Source: Kutzneria sp044547355
GTDB lineage: Bacteria > Actinomycetota > Actinomycetes > Mycobacteriales > Pseudonocardiaceae
DNA length: 64,000 nt
NCBI RefSeq assembly: GCF_044547355.1
Contig: NZ_JBIUAG010000039.1
Coordinates: forward strand, 24,761 to 88,760
Reading direction: 5' to 3'
Below the pieces are notes generated by a model. It was not told the origin of the DNA. It saw nothing but the letters and a program-made list of their open reading frames with translations, and did not search any database. Shown piece after piece: positions 23,213 through 32,429 of the stretch (positions are counted from its first letter, which is position 1; every line of letters starts with the position of its first letter). Position numbers and translations under genes: made by a program.

Positions 23213-23907
23213 GCGATGTGCTTGTCTCCCATGAGATCCCGGCCGGCGCCGCGTGGTCGGTGCTGGTGCGCGCCGGCCGTGAACTCCGGCTCACCGCCCT
23301 CGGGCCCGGGGCCAACTGCTCGACGCTGCTGTTCGCCGCGCACCACCCGGTCGATCGACTGAACGTGCCGGACACGTTGAAGGCGCAGATGTCGGCGGTG
23401 ATCCGGCCGCCGATGGTGCTGATGTCCGACCGTGGCCTGGCCCTGTGTTCGGTCACCGGGTCATCGCTGGCGTGGCACGACGCGTTGTGCGGCCACTCGA
23501 CCGATGCCCACGTGGGTCCGTCCAGCTACCAGCAGGACGGCAACAACTGGCGTCGGTCCGCCCGTACCGGCCTGCTGTCCGAGCTGCGCAAGCACGGCCG
23601 GGACACGGCGGACCTGCACGGGTGCGTCAACTTCTTCGCCAAGGCTGCCACTTCCGATGACGCGGCCGGATCTTTGAGTTTCGAACCCGATCACGCTCTG
23701 GCCAACGACTGGGTGGCGCTGCGGGCCGAGATCGACGTGTTGGCGGTGCTGTCGACGGCGCCCCACCCGCTGGATCCCCGATGGAATCCGCAACCGGTGC
23801 GGGTCGAGGTGCTGTCCATCCCACCGGCCGGACCGGACGACCCGTCGTGGGCGTTTCGGGCCGAGAGCGAACGGGCCCTGCTGCTGGCCAAGGAGGTGCT
23901 GGCGTGA
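23209..23907 (+). CDS. DUF1989 protein, carboxyguanidine deiminase subunit (urea-carboxylase-associated protein 1)
   Basis: A 232-residue DUF1989 protein. Family features include the AGRELRLTALGPGANCSTLLFAA strand set, a DRLNVPDTLK segment, SDRGLALCSV, and the metal-site-like CGHSTDAH followed by DLHGCVNFF. DUF1989 pairs next to urea/guanidine carboxylases have been shown to be carboxyguanidine deiminase (CgdAB), converting carboxyguanidine to allophanate plus ammonia. ATG 23209 overlaps the permease stop; the stop overlaps the next GTG. Located in a guanidine-riboswitch operon, this function is strongly favoured over the old label of urea carboxylase-associated protein. Confidence 0.85.
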   Translation: MSDVLVSHEIPAGAAWSVLVRAGRELRLTALGPGANCSTLLFAAHHPVDRLNVPDTLKAQMSAVIRPPMVLMSDRGLALCSVTGSSLAWHDALCGHSTDAHVGPSSYQQDGNNWRRSARTGLLSELRKHGRDTADLHGCVNFFAKAATSDDAAGSLSFEPDHALANDWVALRAEIDVLAVLSTAPHPLDPRWNPQPVRVEVLSIPPAGPDDPSWAFRAESERALLLAKEVLA

Positions 23908-24518
23908 CCGAGAATCCCGTGCTGGACACGGTTGTCGACGCGGGCGACGGTTTCCTCGGCGCCATCCCGGCCGGCGGCACGTTCCGCATCGTCGACCTGC
24001 ACGGCAACCAGGCCGTGGACACGCTGTTCTACGACGCCGCCGACATCGACAACCGGTACAGCGCCTTCGACACCATCCGCGAACAGGGCGCGGTCTACCT
24101 CACCACCGGCTCGCGCCTGCTCTCGACCCGTCTGGACCTGCTGGCCACGATCACCGACGACACCTGCGGCCGGCACGACACCGTCGGCGGCGCGTGCGCG
24201 CAGGAGTCCAATGTGGTCCGTTACGGCGAGCACACCCGCCACCAACACGCCTGCCGCGAAACCTTTCTCCGCTACGGCGCCGCCGCCGGCATCGACGCCC
24301 GCCACCTCGGCCACAACATCAATTTCTTCATGAACGTGCCGCTCACCGCCGCCGGCGGCCTCACCTTCGCCGACGGCGTCTCCGCGCCCGGCAAACACGT
24401 CCAGATCCGCGCCGAACGCGACCTGCTGGTGCTGATCAGCAACTGCCCGCAAATCAACAACCCCTGCAACGGCTGGAACCCCACACCCGTGCGGCTCCTG
24501 GGCTGGTGGTCCCCGTGA
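23904..24518 (+). CDS. DUF1989 protein, carboxyguanidine deiminase subunit (urea-carboxylase-associated protein 2)
   Basis: The second DUF1989 subunit, 204 residues: GGTFRIVDLHGNQAVDTLFYDA, a CGRHDTVGGACAQESN motif with Cys and His that probably bind metal, HNINFFMNVPL and the terminal NCPQINNPCNGWNPTPVR. It shares the fold of the preceding protein, and the pair presumably forms a heterodimer. GTG at 23904 and the stop at 24518 both overlap neighbours by 4 nt (GTGA), so the three proteins are translationally coupled. Confidence 0.85.
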   Translation: MTENPVLDTVVDAGDGFLGAIPAGGTFRIVDLHGNQAVDTLFYDAADIDNRYSAFDTIREQGAVYLTTGSRLLSTRLDLLATITDDTCGRHDTVGGACAQESNVVRYGEHTRHQHACRETFLRYGAAAGIDARHLGHNINFFMNVPLTAAGGLTFADGVSAPGKHVQIRAERDLLVLISNCPQINNPCNGWNPTPVRLLGWWSP

Positions 24519-26545
24519 CCGCTGTCTTGCGAGCTACCACCCTGACGGTGCTCTCGGCCGGCACGCAGACCACCGTGCAGGATCTTGCCGGCCGTGGCGG
24601 CATGTGGGACGTCGGCGTGCCGCCGTCCGGCGCATGGGACGACTTCTCCTTCGGCCTGGCCAATGTCGCGGTGGGCAATGCGCCGTGGGCCGCCGGCCTG
24701 GAGGCCGTGGCGACCGGCCCCGTGGTGCGTTTCGACCGGCGGGCCACCATCTGCGTCACCGGCGCGGCCCATCAGGCCACAGTGGACGGTCGTCCCCTGG
24801 CCGCGGGCATGGTCACGGTCGTCGCCCCCGGCTCGGTCGTCGACCTCGGCCCGTGCGGAGGGCCCGGTTTCCGGTCCTATCTCGCCGTCGGCGGCGGCAT
24901 CGCCGTGCCCCCGGTTTTCGGCAGCCGCGCGACCTTCCTGCTCGGCAAGTTCGGCGGGCTGGACGGCCGAGCCCTGGAACCGGGCGACGCCCTTACCTTG
25001 GGCCGCGAGGAAAACCTCAGCGCCCCCGTGGACGTCGCCTCCGTGCTGCCATCCTTGAGTCCGATGTGGACTGTCCGCGTGCTGGCCGGCCCCCACGGCG
25101 CCCCCGAGCACCTCACCCCCGCCGGCGCTTCGGACCTGCTGGCCGCCACCTGGACCGTCGACCACCGCGCCGACCGCACCGGCGTCCGTCTCGTCGGCCC
25201 GCGCCCCCAGTGGGCCCGGTCCGACGGCGGCGAGGCCGGCCTGCACCCGTCCAACATCCACGACAGCGCCTATCCCATCGGCGGCATCATGCTGTCCGGC
25301 GACACTCCCGTCGTCGTCGGTCCCGACGGCCCCAGTCTCGGCGGCTTCGTCGTGCCGTTCACCGTCATCCGCGCCGACCGCTGGGTGTTCGCCCAGGCCC
25401 GCCCCGGCGACTCCGTGCGCCTCGTCCTGGTGTCCCCCGACGAGGCCGACGCCGTCAACTCCGCCCGCGACACCCTCCTCACCGACCCCACCGCCGCCAT
25501 CTCCGAGGCGTTCGAACGCTCCCTGGCCCGCGTCCCCACCCCACGCCCGGCCACGCCCAGCATCCGGCCCGAGCTGCTCCGGGACCACGGCCTGCTGCTG
25601 TCCCGCGCGGCCACCGCCCATGCCCCGGCGATCGTGGTCCGCCGGGCCGGTGATCACCATGTGCTGCTGGAGGCCGGTCCCCCGGCGCTCGACCTCGACG
25701 TGCGGATGTGGGTGCACCTGCTGGCCAACGCCCTCCGCGGGGCGGCGGTCGCCGGTGTCCGGGAGATCGTCGAGGGCGTGCGGTCGCTGCTGGTCCGGGT
25801 CGACCCGAGCGCCTGTCCCCTGCCGCACCTGGCGCAGACGCTGCACGAGCTGGCCGCGGACGTCCCCGACCCGACGACCGTCACCCTCGACGTGCGGGAA
25901 GTGACCCTGCCGATCGCGTTCGACCATCCCGCGGCCCACGAGGCGATGGCCCGCTACGCCCGATCGGTCCGCCCGGACGCGCCCTGGTGCCCCGACAACG
26001 TCGAGTTCATCCGCCGTGTCAACGCCCTCGACGAACGAGCCGACGTCTTCGACATCGTGCGGGCGGCGACCTACCTGGTGGTCGGCCTCGGCGACGTCTA
26101 CCTCGGCGCGCCGGTGGCCATCCCCATCGATCCCCGCCACCGCCTCGTCACGACCAAGTACGACCCGGCTCGCACCTGGACCCCGCAGAACGCCGTCGGC
26201 ATCGGCGGCGTCTACCTCTGCGTCTACGGCATGGAGGGCCCCGGCGGCTACCAGCTGGTCGGCCGCACTGTCCCGGTATGGCGGCACGTCCCCGGCTCCG
26301 ATGAGCGACCGTGGCTGCTGCGCCAGTTCGACCGGCTGCGCTTCCGTCCGGTCGGCGTCGACGAGCTGGCCGACCTCCGCGCCGACATCCTCGCCGGACG
26401 ATCCACATTGGACACTCGCCCGGCCCGGTTCGGCCTGTCCGAGATCGCCGACCTGGAACGGGATCACGGCGAGGAGATCAGCCGCTTCCGCACGGCCCGC
26501 GAAGCCGCGTTCACCGCTGAGCGGGACCGCTGGCGAAGGCAGTGA
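24515..26545 (+). CDS. Urea/guanidine carboxylase, carboxyltransferase half only (KipA-KipI domains)
   Basis: A 676-residue protein holding the two carboxyltransferase domains of urea/guanidine carboxylase: a KipA/AHS2-type domain (residues about 8-300, starting LTVLSAGTQTTVQDLAG and GVPPSGAWDD) and a KipI/AHS1-type domain (about 368-600, with GVREIVEGVRSLLVRVDP and GGVYLCVYGMEGPGGYQLVGRT). The C-terminus ends in a ERDHGEEISRFRTAREAAF helix exactly where a biotin-carrier domain would begin. The N-terminal biotin carboxylase and the C-terminal biotin carrier of the usual ~1200-residue enzyme are absent and not encoded nearby. Carboxybiotin must come from another protein, or the enzyme works differently. 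A 5-oxoprolinase PxpBC-like role is possible, but no pxpA is present. Confidence 0.85.
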   Translation: MTAVLRATTLTVLSAGTQTTVQDLAGRGGMWDVGVPPSGAWDDFSFGLANVAVGNAPWAAGLEAVATGPVVRFDRRATICVTGAAHQATVDGRPLAAGMVTVVAPGSVVDLGPCGGPGFRSYLAVGGGIAVPPVFGSRATFLLGKFGGLDGRALEPGDALTLGREENLSAPVDVASVLPSLSPMWTVRVLAGPHGAPEHLTPAGASDLLAATWTVDHRADRTGVRLVGPRPQWARSDGGEAGLHPSNIHDSAYPIGGIMLSGDTPVVVGPDGPSLGGFVVPFTVIRADRWVFAQARPGDSVRLVLVSPDEADAVNSARDTLLTDPTAAISEAFERSLARVPTPRPATPSIRPELLRDHGLLLSRAATAHAPAIVVRRAGDHHVLLEAGPPALDLDVRMWVHLLANALRGAAVAGVREIVEGVRSLLVRVDPSACPLPHLAQTLHELAADVPDPTTVTLDVREVTLPIAFDHPAAHEAMARYARSVRPDAPWCPDNVEFIRRVNALDERADVFDIVRAATYLVVGLGDVYLGAPVAIPIDPRHRLVTTKYDPARTWTPQNAVGIGGVYLCVYGMEGPGGYQLVGRTVPVWRHVPGSDERPWLLRQFDRLRFRPVGVDELADLRADILAGRSTLDTRPARFGLSEIADLERDHGEEISRFRTAREAAFTAERDRWRRQ

Positions 26546-26556
26546 CGCCTTCGCCA
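26531..26556. terminator. Bidirectional terminator between carboxylase and allophanate hydrolase
   Basis: A perfect 10-bp stem, TGGCGAAGGC and GCCTTCGCCA, with a 6-nt loop. The carboxylase TGA lies inside the loop. It separates two convergent genes, and no U-tract is needed in this GC-rich genome. Confidence 0.75.
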
Positions 26557-26570
26557 GCCCGGTCCCCTAC

Positions 26571-28268
26571 CTAACGATCGCCCAGATACGCCATCCACGA
26601 CCCGTACCGGGTGATGTCCACCCCGCCAGCGGCCGTCTCCGGATCGCAGTGGAAGCCCAGGACCTGTTCCCCGTCCGCCAGCACGATCCGCCCCAACGCC
26701 ATCGGCGCCGGCAGCCCCGCCAGGAACCGGCCGAGCCCGGCCGCCGACAACGTCCACCGCTCCCCCGCCAACGACGCCCCGCCGGCGGAGTCCCGCACCA
26801 CCCCGGGCTTCGCCGGCTCGGTCGGCAACGCGACCATCCGATACTCCGGAGAAGTCCTGACCTCGCCGGCAAAACGCCCGCCCAACTCGGTCAGCTGGCT
26901 AGTGAGCGGCTGCCCCCGCAGATGCGCCCCGAACACCACCAGATCAACGCCGCCGCCCGGATACACGTCATCCACCGGCTCACCGGTCAGCAGCGCGGCA
27001 ACGTCGATCCCGACCTGGTCGTCGAACGCCCGCGTGATGACGCTGACCCCGAACGGCCCGCCGTCCGCGTCCCCGGCCGGCACCGCCACCGCCGCCAGAT
27101 CCAGCAGGTTCACGAAGTTGGTGTACGTCCCCAGCCGCGAGTTCACGCCGACCGGATCGGCCGCCACCTCGGCCAGCGTCGGATGCCCGACCGTGGTCGG
27201 CAGCAGCAACGCGTCGTGCGCCGCGAACACCGCCCGCGCCCCGGCCCGATAGCCGTCCAGGCGTTCGAGATCGGCGGCCAGCCGGTGCGCCGGAATGTCC
27301 CGCGCGGCCCGGATGATCCCCGCCACCACCGGATTCGCGTCGACGGGCTCAGTGTCGAGGAACGCCCCGACCGCCGCGTACCGCTCCGCCACCAGGGCGC
27401 CGTCGTAGAGCAGACTCGCCGCTTCCAACAGCGGCGCGATGTCGATGACCGTGATGACCGCCCCCTCGGACCGCAGCCGCTCCACCGCGTCAGCAAAGGC
27501 AACCCGCGCGGCCGTCGACAGCGGAGCCAACCCGGCCTCATCCGGCACCGCCACCCGCACCGCCGGCGACGCCCCGAACCGCGCATCCGCCGGCCAGTCC
27601 CGACTGCCGGAATCCCCGGCCTCGGGCCCGGTCATCACGGCCAGCGCCGGCAACCCCGAACCCAGCGTGCGAGCGAAAACCGTGACGCAGTCATAAGGAC
27701 GGGCCGCCGGCACCACCCCGGCGGTCGGCACCAGCCCCCGAGTCGGCTTCAACCCGACGATGCCGTGCAGCGCGGCCGGAACCCGCCCGGAACCGGCGGT
27801 GTCCGTGCCCAGCGCGAAATCGACGATGTCCAGCGCCACCACCACGGCCGACCCCGAACTCGACCCGCCGGAGATCCGGTCCGCCAGCTCCGCGTGCCGC
27901 ACCGCGCCGTACGGGCTGCGCGTGCCGACCAGCCCCGTCGCGAACTGGTCCAGGTTGGTCTTCCCCAGACACAACGCCCCCACCGCCAGCAACCGCGCCA
28001 CCGCCGGGGCGTGCCGACTCGGCTGGTAGGCGTAGGACGGACAGGCCGCCGTGGTGGGCAGTCCCGCCACGTCGATGTTGTCCTTCACCGCGAACACCGA
28101 CCCGGCCAGCGGCAACCGCTCCCCGCCGGCCACCCGTTCGTCGAGGCTTTTGGCCTCTGCCAGCACATCCTCCTCCGGACGGAGCGTGATCCACGCTTCC
28201 GGCCGGTCGGTCTCCCCGAGCCGGCGATAGGCGGCACGGACGCGATCGGTGGCGGTCGAGGTGCTCAT
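26571..28268 (-). CDS. atzF: Allophanate hydrolase
   Basis: A 565-residue amidase-signature enzyme hydrolysing allophanate to ammonia and CO2, the last step of urea or guanidine breakdown by carboxylation. The catalytic Lys lies in AGSVFAVKDNIDVAG, the two active-site Ser in DRISGGSSSGSAVVVA, and the family-typical C-terminal domain (from about VDLVVFGAHLRGQPLTSQLTELGG to the end) is complete. ATG 28268 is used. It is convergent with the guanidine operon, so it is expressed from its own promoter; I see no second riboswitch upstream, and its coordination with the operon is unknown. Confidence 0.92.
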   Translation of the reverse strand: MSTSTATDRVRAAYRRLGETDRPEAWITLRPEEDVLAEAKSLDERVAGGERLPLAGSVFAVKDNIDVAGLPTTAACPSYAYQPSRHAPAVARLLAVGALCLGKTNLDQFATGLVGTRSPYGAVRHAELADRISGGSSSGSAVVVALDIVDFALGTDTAGSGRVPAALHGIVGLKPTRGLVPTAGVVPAARPYDCVTVFARTLGSGLPALAVMTGPEAGDSGSRDWPADARFGASPAVRVAVPDEAGLAPLSTAARVAFADAVERLRSEGAVITVIDIAPLLEAASLLYDGALVAERYAAVGAFLDTEPVDANPVVAGIIRAARDIPAHRLAADLERLDGYRAGARAVFAAHDALLLPTTVGHPTLAEVAADPVGVNSRLGTYTNFVNLLDLAAVAVPAGDADGGPFGVSVITRAFDDQVGIDVAALLTGEPVDDVYPGGGVDLVVFGAHLRGQPLTSQLTELGGRFAGEVRTSPEYRMVALPTEPAKPGVVRDSAGGASLAGERWTLSAAGLGRFLAGLPAPMALGRIVLADGEQVLGFHCDPETAAGGVDITRYGSWMAYLGDR

Positions 28269-28829
28269 GCTGCCTTCCAGGGCTGGGAAACGGTGAACGC
28301 TTCGATGATGCCACTGTGGACCGCGGCAACCGACTCTATGTGGGAATGCCGACTTCCCCCGGAGCCCTAGCGCCCGCTCGGCCGGGCCAGGCCGAGGCGG
28401 TCCCGCTGTGTCCGGCCGCTGTGCTCGGTGCGGAACCGGCCCTTGGACCCGACATGGTCGATGAACGCGGCCAGCTCGCATGGGTGGCCGCGCGTTGTCG
28501 AGCCGGCGTCGATCAGTCCACTGTGGTCGGTCACCGCGGCCGGCGCCGACCGCACCGAGATCGAGTCGGACCGGGTCCGCGGCGGACGGGTGACCCGAGC
28601 CGCGCCCCCGGTCGACACCCCTCGTGACCGGCTGATCCGATTTACGTAGTGTCAATTTCTTGCATTCACTTGTAACCACTTACGTGTGAATGCTCGACAT
28701 ATTGCGCGATCATGTCGTCGGGATTACGGTCCAGAACACCTGTCCCTGCTCGGAGTTCCGCCGTATCAGCCGCTCAGGTCGAGCTGTCGACGCCGTTGTC
28801 CAGCCATCCCTGCCGAGAGTGAGCGCACC
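28269..28829. other. 561-bp intergenic region with promoter and inverted repeat for the secreted hydrolase
   Basis: The left 350 bp has no convincing gene on either strand; short frames lack family features. From about 28640 the base composition turns AT-rich (TTTACGTAGTGTCAATTTC), a likely promoter for the secreted protein. It contains the inverted repeat GCATTCAC (28662-28669) and GTGAATGC (28686-28693). The repeat probably binds a regulator. Confidence 0.55.
28662..28693. promoter_or_regulatory. Inverted repeat GCATTCAC-N16-GTGAATGC
   Basis: Perfect 8-bp arms separated by 16 bp inside the AT-rich promoter region of the secreted glycan hydrolase. The spacing fits an operator bound by a dimer on two helical turns, or a short RNA hairpin. 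No regulator gene is adjacent. Confidence 0.45.
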
Positions 28830-31800
28830 ATGGTCCGACTCATCACACGTCTGCGCCGCACAATGGCCATCGCGACGGGCGCCGCCCTGATCGCCGCCGG
28901 CGTCGCCACCGTGACCGCCCCGTCCGCGATCGCCGCCACCGGAGGCGGCGGCGCCACCCTGCCCTACGTCGAGGTGCAGGCGGAGAACTCCGCCACCAAC
29001 GGCACCGTGATCGGCCCCAGCTACACCCAGGGGCAACTGGCCGACGAGGCGTCCTACCGCAAGGCCGTGACCCTGCAAGGCACCGGCAAGAACGTCACCT
29101 TCACCACGCCGGTCGCCACCAACACCATCAACTTCCGTTACAGCATCCCGGACACCGGCGGCGGCTCGGTCTACACCGCGCCGCTGTCGCTGTACGTCAA
29201 CGGGGCCAAGCAGGCCGACTTCACCCTGACCAACGCCTACAGCTGGTACTACGGCAGCTACCCGTTCACCAACACCCCGGGCAGCAACCCGCACCACTTC
29301 TACGACGAGGCCCACCGGCTGTTCACCACCACCTACCCGGCCGGCACCACCTTCACCCTCCAGGTCGACGCCGGGGACACCGCGTCCTCCTACACGATCG
29401 ACTTCGCCGACTTCGAGCAGGTCGGGCCGGCCCCGTCCCAGCCGGCCGGCTCGGTCTCGGTGACCAGCCAGGGCGCGGACTCCACCGGCGGGGCCGACGC
29501 CACCGCCGCCTTCAACGCCGCGATCAGCGCCGCCGGCGCCGGCGGCACGGTGTGGATTCCGCCGGGCACCTTCAAGATCCCCGGCCACATCGCCGTCAAC
29601 AACGTCACGATCGCCGGCGCCGGCATGTGGTACTCGACGGTCACCGGAACCGCGCCCGGCTTCTACGGCAACTCCGCGCCCTCCGCGAGCACCGGCGTGC
29701 ACCTGCAGAACTTCGCCATCTTCGGCGACGTCCAGGAGCGCTGCGACAGCTGCCAGGTCAACGGCATCGGCGGCGCGATGAGCAACTCCACCGTCAGCAA
29801 CCTGTGGATCGACCACATGAAGGTCGGCGCGTGGATGGACGGCCCGATGACCGGCCTGACGTTCAGCGGCATGCGCATCCGCGACACCACGGCCGACGGC
29901 GTCAACTTCCACGGCGGCGTCACGAACTCGTCGGTCACCAACAGCGACTTGCGCAACACCGGCGACGACGGCCTGGCCACCTGGGCCGACGCCGCCATCG
30001 GCGCGGACGCCAACGACTCGTTCACCAACAACACCGTGCAGTTGCAGATCCTGGCCAACGGCATCGCGATCTACGGCGGCCACGACAACACCGTCAGCGG
30101 CAACCTGGTCAAGGACAGCGGCATCAGCCAGGGCGGCGGCATCCACGTCGGCCAGCGCTTCACCTCCACGCCGGTCGGCACCACCACCATCGCCAACAAC
30201 ACGTTGATCCGCAACGGAAGTCTCGACCCCAACTGGCAGTTCGGGGTCGGCTCGCTGTGGTTCGACGGCAGCCAGGGCGCGATCACCGGCCCGATCAACG
30301 TGACCAACGCGCTGATCCAGCAGAGCCCGTTCGAGGCGATCCAGTGGGTCGAGGGCACGGTCAGCGGCGTCAACCTCAACAACGTCACCATTTCCGGCGC
30401 CGGCACCTTCGCCTTCCAGGAGCAGACCGGCGGCTCCATGTCCGCGACCAACGTCGTGGCCACCGGCATCGCGCAGAACCCGCCCAGCTACAGCTGCGAG
30501 GGCGGCAACTTCACGATCACCGACAACGGCGGCAACTCCGGCTTCACCCCGACCCAGTGCGGGGCCTTCCCGGCGCCGGTCTACCCGCCGTACCCGCCCG
30601 AGGGCGTCACGACCGCGCCGAGCGCCCTGAACTTCGGGGCGGTGGCGACCGGCGCGACCAGCGCCCCGCAGACCGTCACGGTCTCCAACCCGACCGGCGC
30701 GGCCGCATCGGTCTCCGGCATCTCGATCAACGGTGACTTCGCGCAGACCAACACCTGCGGGTCGTCCATCCCGGCCAACGGATCGTGCTCGGTCAGCGTC
30801 ACCTTCAAGCCGACGGCGGCCGGCAGCCGCGCCGGGACCCTGACCGTCAATGCCGGCGGCGTCACCAACACCGTCAGCCTCTCGGGCACAGGCACCGCCC
30901 CCGGACCGGTGCTCGGCGCCAACCCTGCGAGCCTGTCCTTCCCCGGCACGGTTGTCGGCTCGACGGCGACCGCGCAAACCGTGACCGTGACCAACAGCGG
31001 CACCACGGCGGCGACCGTGTCCGCCGTCTCGGTGACCGGGGACTACAGCCAGACCAACAACTGCGGCACGATCGCGGTCGGCGGCTCCTGCGCCGTGACG
31101 GTCTCGTTCAAGCCCACCACCGGCGGCGCGCGCAACGGCGCGGTCACGATCACCAGCAACGCCAACAACAGTCCCACCTCCATCGCCCTGTCCGGCACCG
31201 GCATCGACAGCACCACCAACATCGCCGCCGGCCGGCCGGCGTCCGCGAGCTCGACCAACGGCACGTTCGGCGCGGCCAACCTCACCGACGCGGACGCCTC
31301 CACGTACTGGGAGAGCGCGAACGGCGCGTTCCCCCAGTGGGCCCAGGTCGACCTCGGGTCGAGCTACAGCGTCGGCAAGGTGGTCCTCAAGCTGCCGCCG
31401 TCGACCGCGTGGGGCGCCCGCACGCAGACCCTGTCCGTGCAGGGGTCGACCGACGGCTCCACCTTCGGCACCATCGTCGGCTCGGCCGGCTACACCTTCG
31501 ACCCGACCGCCAACAACAACACCGTCACCATCACCTTCCCGGCCGCCACCGCGCGGTACGTGCGGGTGAACATCACCGCCAACACCGGCTGGCCGGCCGG
31601 GCAGCTCTCGGACTTCGAGGTCTTCCCCAGCGGCAGCGGCGGCACCGGAACCACCCTGTCGGTCGCGCCCTCCTCGCTGACCTTCGCCAGCCAGGCGGTC
31701 AACACCACCAGCCCGGCCCAGTCGGTGACGGTGACCAACACCGGCGCCACGGCCGCGACCATCTCCGGCATCACCGCGTCCGGTGACTTCGCGCAGGCCA

Positions 31801-32375
31801 ACACCTGCGGGACGTCGATCGCCGCCGGCGGGTCCTGCACCGTCACCGTCGCCTTCACCCCGACGGCGTCCGGCACCCGCGTCGGCACCCTCACGATCAC
31901 CAGCAACGCCAGCAACAGCCCCACCACCGTCGCCCTCACCGGCACCGGAGCCGGCGGCGGCAACACCAACCTCGCCTCGGGCAAGCCGACCAGCGAGTCC
32001 AGCCACACCCAGACCTACGCCTCCGCCAACGTGACCGACAACAACCAGGACAGCTACTGGGAAAGCGCCAACAACGCGTTCCCGCAGTGGGTGCAGGTCG
32101 ATCTCGGCTCCGCCGCGAGCGTCAGCCGCGTCGTCCTCCAGCTGCCCGCCTCGTGGGGCTCGCGCAGCCAGACCCTGTCCGTGCAGGGCAGCTCCGACGG
32201 CAGCACCTTCAGCACCCTCAAGGCATCGGCCGCCTACACCTTCGATCCCGCCGGCAACAACACCGTCACCATCACCTTCACCGCCGCCACCACGCGGTAC
32301 GTGCGGGTGAACTTCACCGCCAACACCGGCTGGCCCGCCGGCCAGCTGTCGGAGCTCCAGGTCTGGAACTCCTGA
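28830..32375 (+). CDS. Secreted multidomain beta-helix glycan hydrolase (probable GH87, alpha-1,3-glucanase/mycodextranase-like)
   Basis: An 1181-residue exported enzyme. Residues 1-36 are a signal peptide (basic start, AIATGAALIAAGVAT, cleavage near AIA-AT). Then: a CBM35-like domain (about 45-200, YVEVQAENSATNG), a right-handed parallel beta-helix (about 208-585) with acidic motifs such as DTTADGVNFHGG and RNTGDDGLATWADA, two immunoglobulin-like choice-of-anchor-D repeats (about 594-790), an F5/8 discoidin domain (about 793-932), a third anchor repeat (about 937-1037) and a second discoidin domain to the end. The helix sequence resembles GH87 alpha-1,3-glucanases; the fungal-cell-wall or biofilm-glucan target is inference. 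It overlaps no neighbour and ends in a strong terminator. Confidence 0.8.
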   Translation: MVRLITRLRRTMAIATGAALIAAGVATVTAPSAIAATGGGGATLPYVEVQAENSATNGTVIGPSYTQGQLADEASYRKAVTLQGTGKNVTFTTPVATNTINFRYSIPDTGGGSVYTAPLSLYVNGAKQADFTLTNAYSWYYGSYPFTNTPGSNPHHFYDEAHRLFTTTYPAGTTFTLQVDAGDTASSYTIDFADFEQVGPAPSQPAGSVSVTSQGADSTGGADATAAFNAAISAAGAGGTVWIPPGTFKIPGHIAVNNVTIAGAGMWYSTVTGTAPGFYGNSAPSASTGVHLQNFAIFGDVQERCDSCQVNGIGGAMSNSTVSNLWIDHMKVGAWMDGPMTGLTFSGMRIRDTTADGVNFHGGVTNSSVTNSDLRNTGDDGLATWADAAIGADANDSFTNNTVQLQILANGIAIYGGHDNTVSGNLVKDSGISQGGGIHVGQRFTSTPVGTTTIANNTLIRNGSLDPNWQFGVGSLWFDGSQGAITGPINVTNALIQQSPFEAIQWVEGTVSGVNLNNVTISGAGTFAFQEQTGGSMSATNVVATGIAQNPPSYSCEGGNFTITDNGGNSGFTPTQCGAFPAPVYPPYPPEGVTTAPSALNFGAVATGATSAPQTVTVSNPTGAAASVSGISINGDFAQTNTCGSSIPANGSCSVSVTFKPTAAGSRAGTLTVNAGGVTNTVSLSGTGTAPGPVLGANPASLSFPGTVVGSTATAQTVTVTNSGTTAATVSAVSVTGDYSQTNNCGTIAVGGSCAVTVSFKPTTGGARNGAVTITSNANNSPTSIALSGTGIDSTTNIAAGRPASASSTNGTFGAANLTDADASTYWESANGAFPQWAQVDLGSSYSVGKVVLKLPPSTAWGARTQTLSVQGSTDGSTFGTIVGSAGYTFDPTANNNTVTITFPAATARYVRVNITANTGWPAGQLSDFEVFPSGSGGTGTTLSVAPSSLTFASQAVNTTSPAQSVTVTNTGATAATISGITASGDFAQANTCGTSIAAGGSCTVTVAFTPTASGTRVGTLTITSNASNSPTTVALTGTGAGGGNTNLASGKPTSESSHTQTYASANVTDNNQDSYWESANNAFPQWVQVDLGSAASVSRVVLQLPASWGSRSQTLSVQGSSDGSTFSTLKASAAYTFDPAGNNTVTITFTAATTRYVRVNFTANTGWPAGQLSELQVWNS

Positions 32376-32386
32376 CCCGGTGACAG

Positions 32387-32429
32387 AATGCACGGCACCC
32401 TCCACTGTGGAGGGTGCCGTGCCTGCATT
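32387..32429 (+). terminator. Strong hairpin terminator after the secreted hydrolase
   Basis: Arms GCACGGCACCCTCCAC (32391-32406) and GTGGAGGGTGCCGTGC (32408-32423) are fully complementary, and AATGC/GCATT pairs extend the stem past a 2-nt bulge. It begins about 12 bp after the stop codon. No U-tract follows. Confidence 0.8.

Noticed and set aside
24515..26545. 5-oxoprolinase PxpBC as the primary call
   Set aside because: No pxpA is nearby, and the KipA-KipI order, terminal linker helix, DUF1989 pair, riboswitch and allophanate hydrolase all favour the urea/guanidine carboxylase family.
28360..28370. CTAGGGCTCCG on the minus strand upstream of allophanate hydrolase, resembling the first ykkC block
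   Set aside because: The other two conserved guanidine-I blocks do not follow it, so it is a chance match.
28316..28627. Small frames on both strands before the secreted hydrolase
   Set aside because: No ribosome site, no recognisable family and composition typical of non-coding GC-rich DNA.
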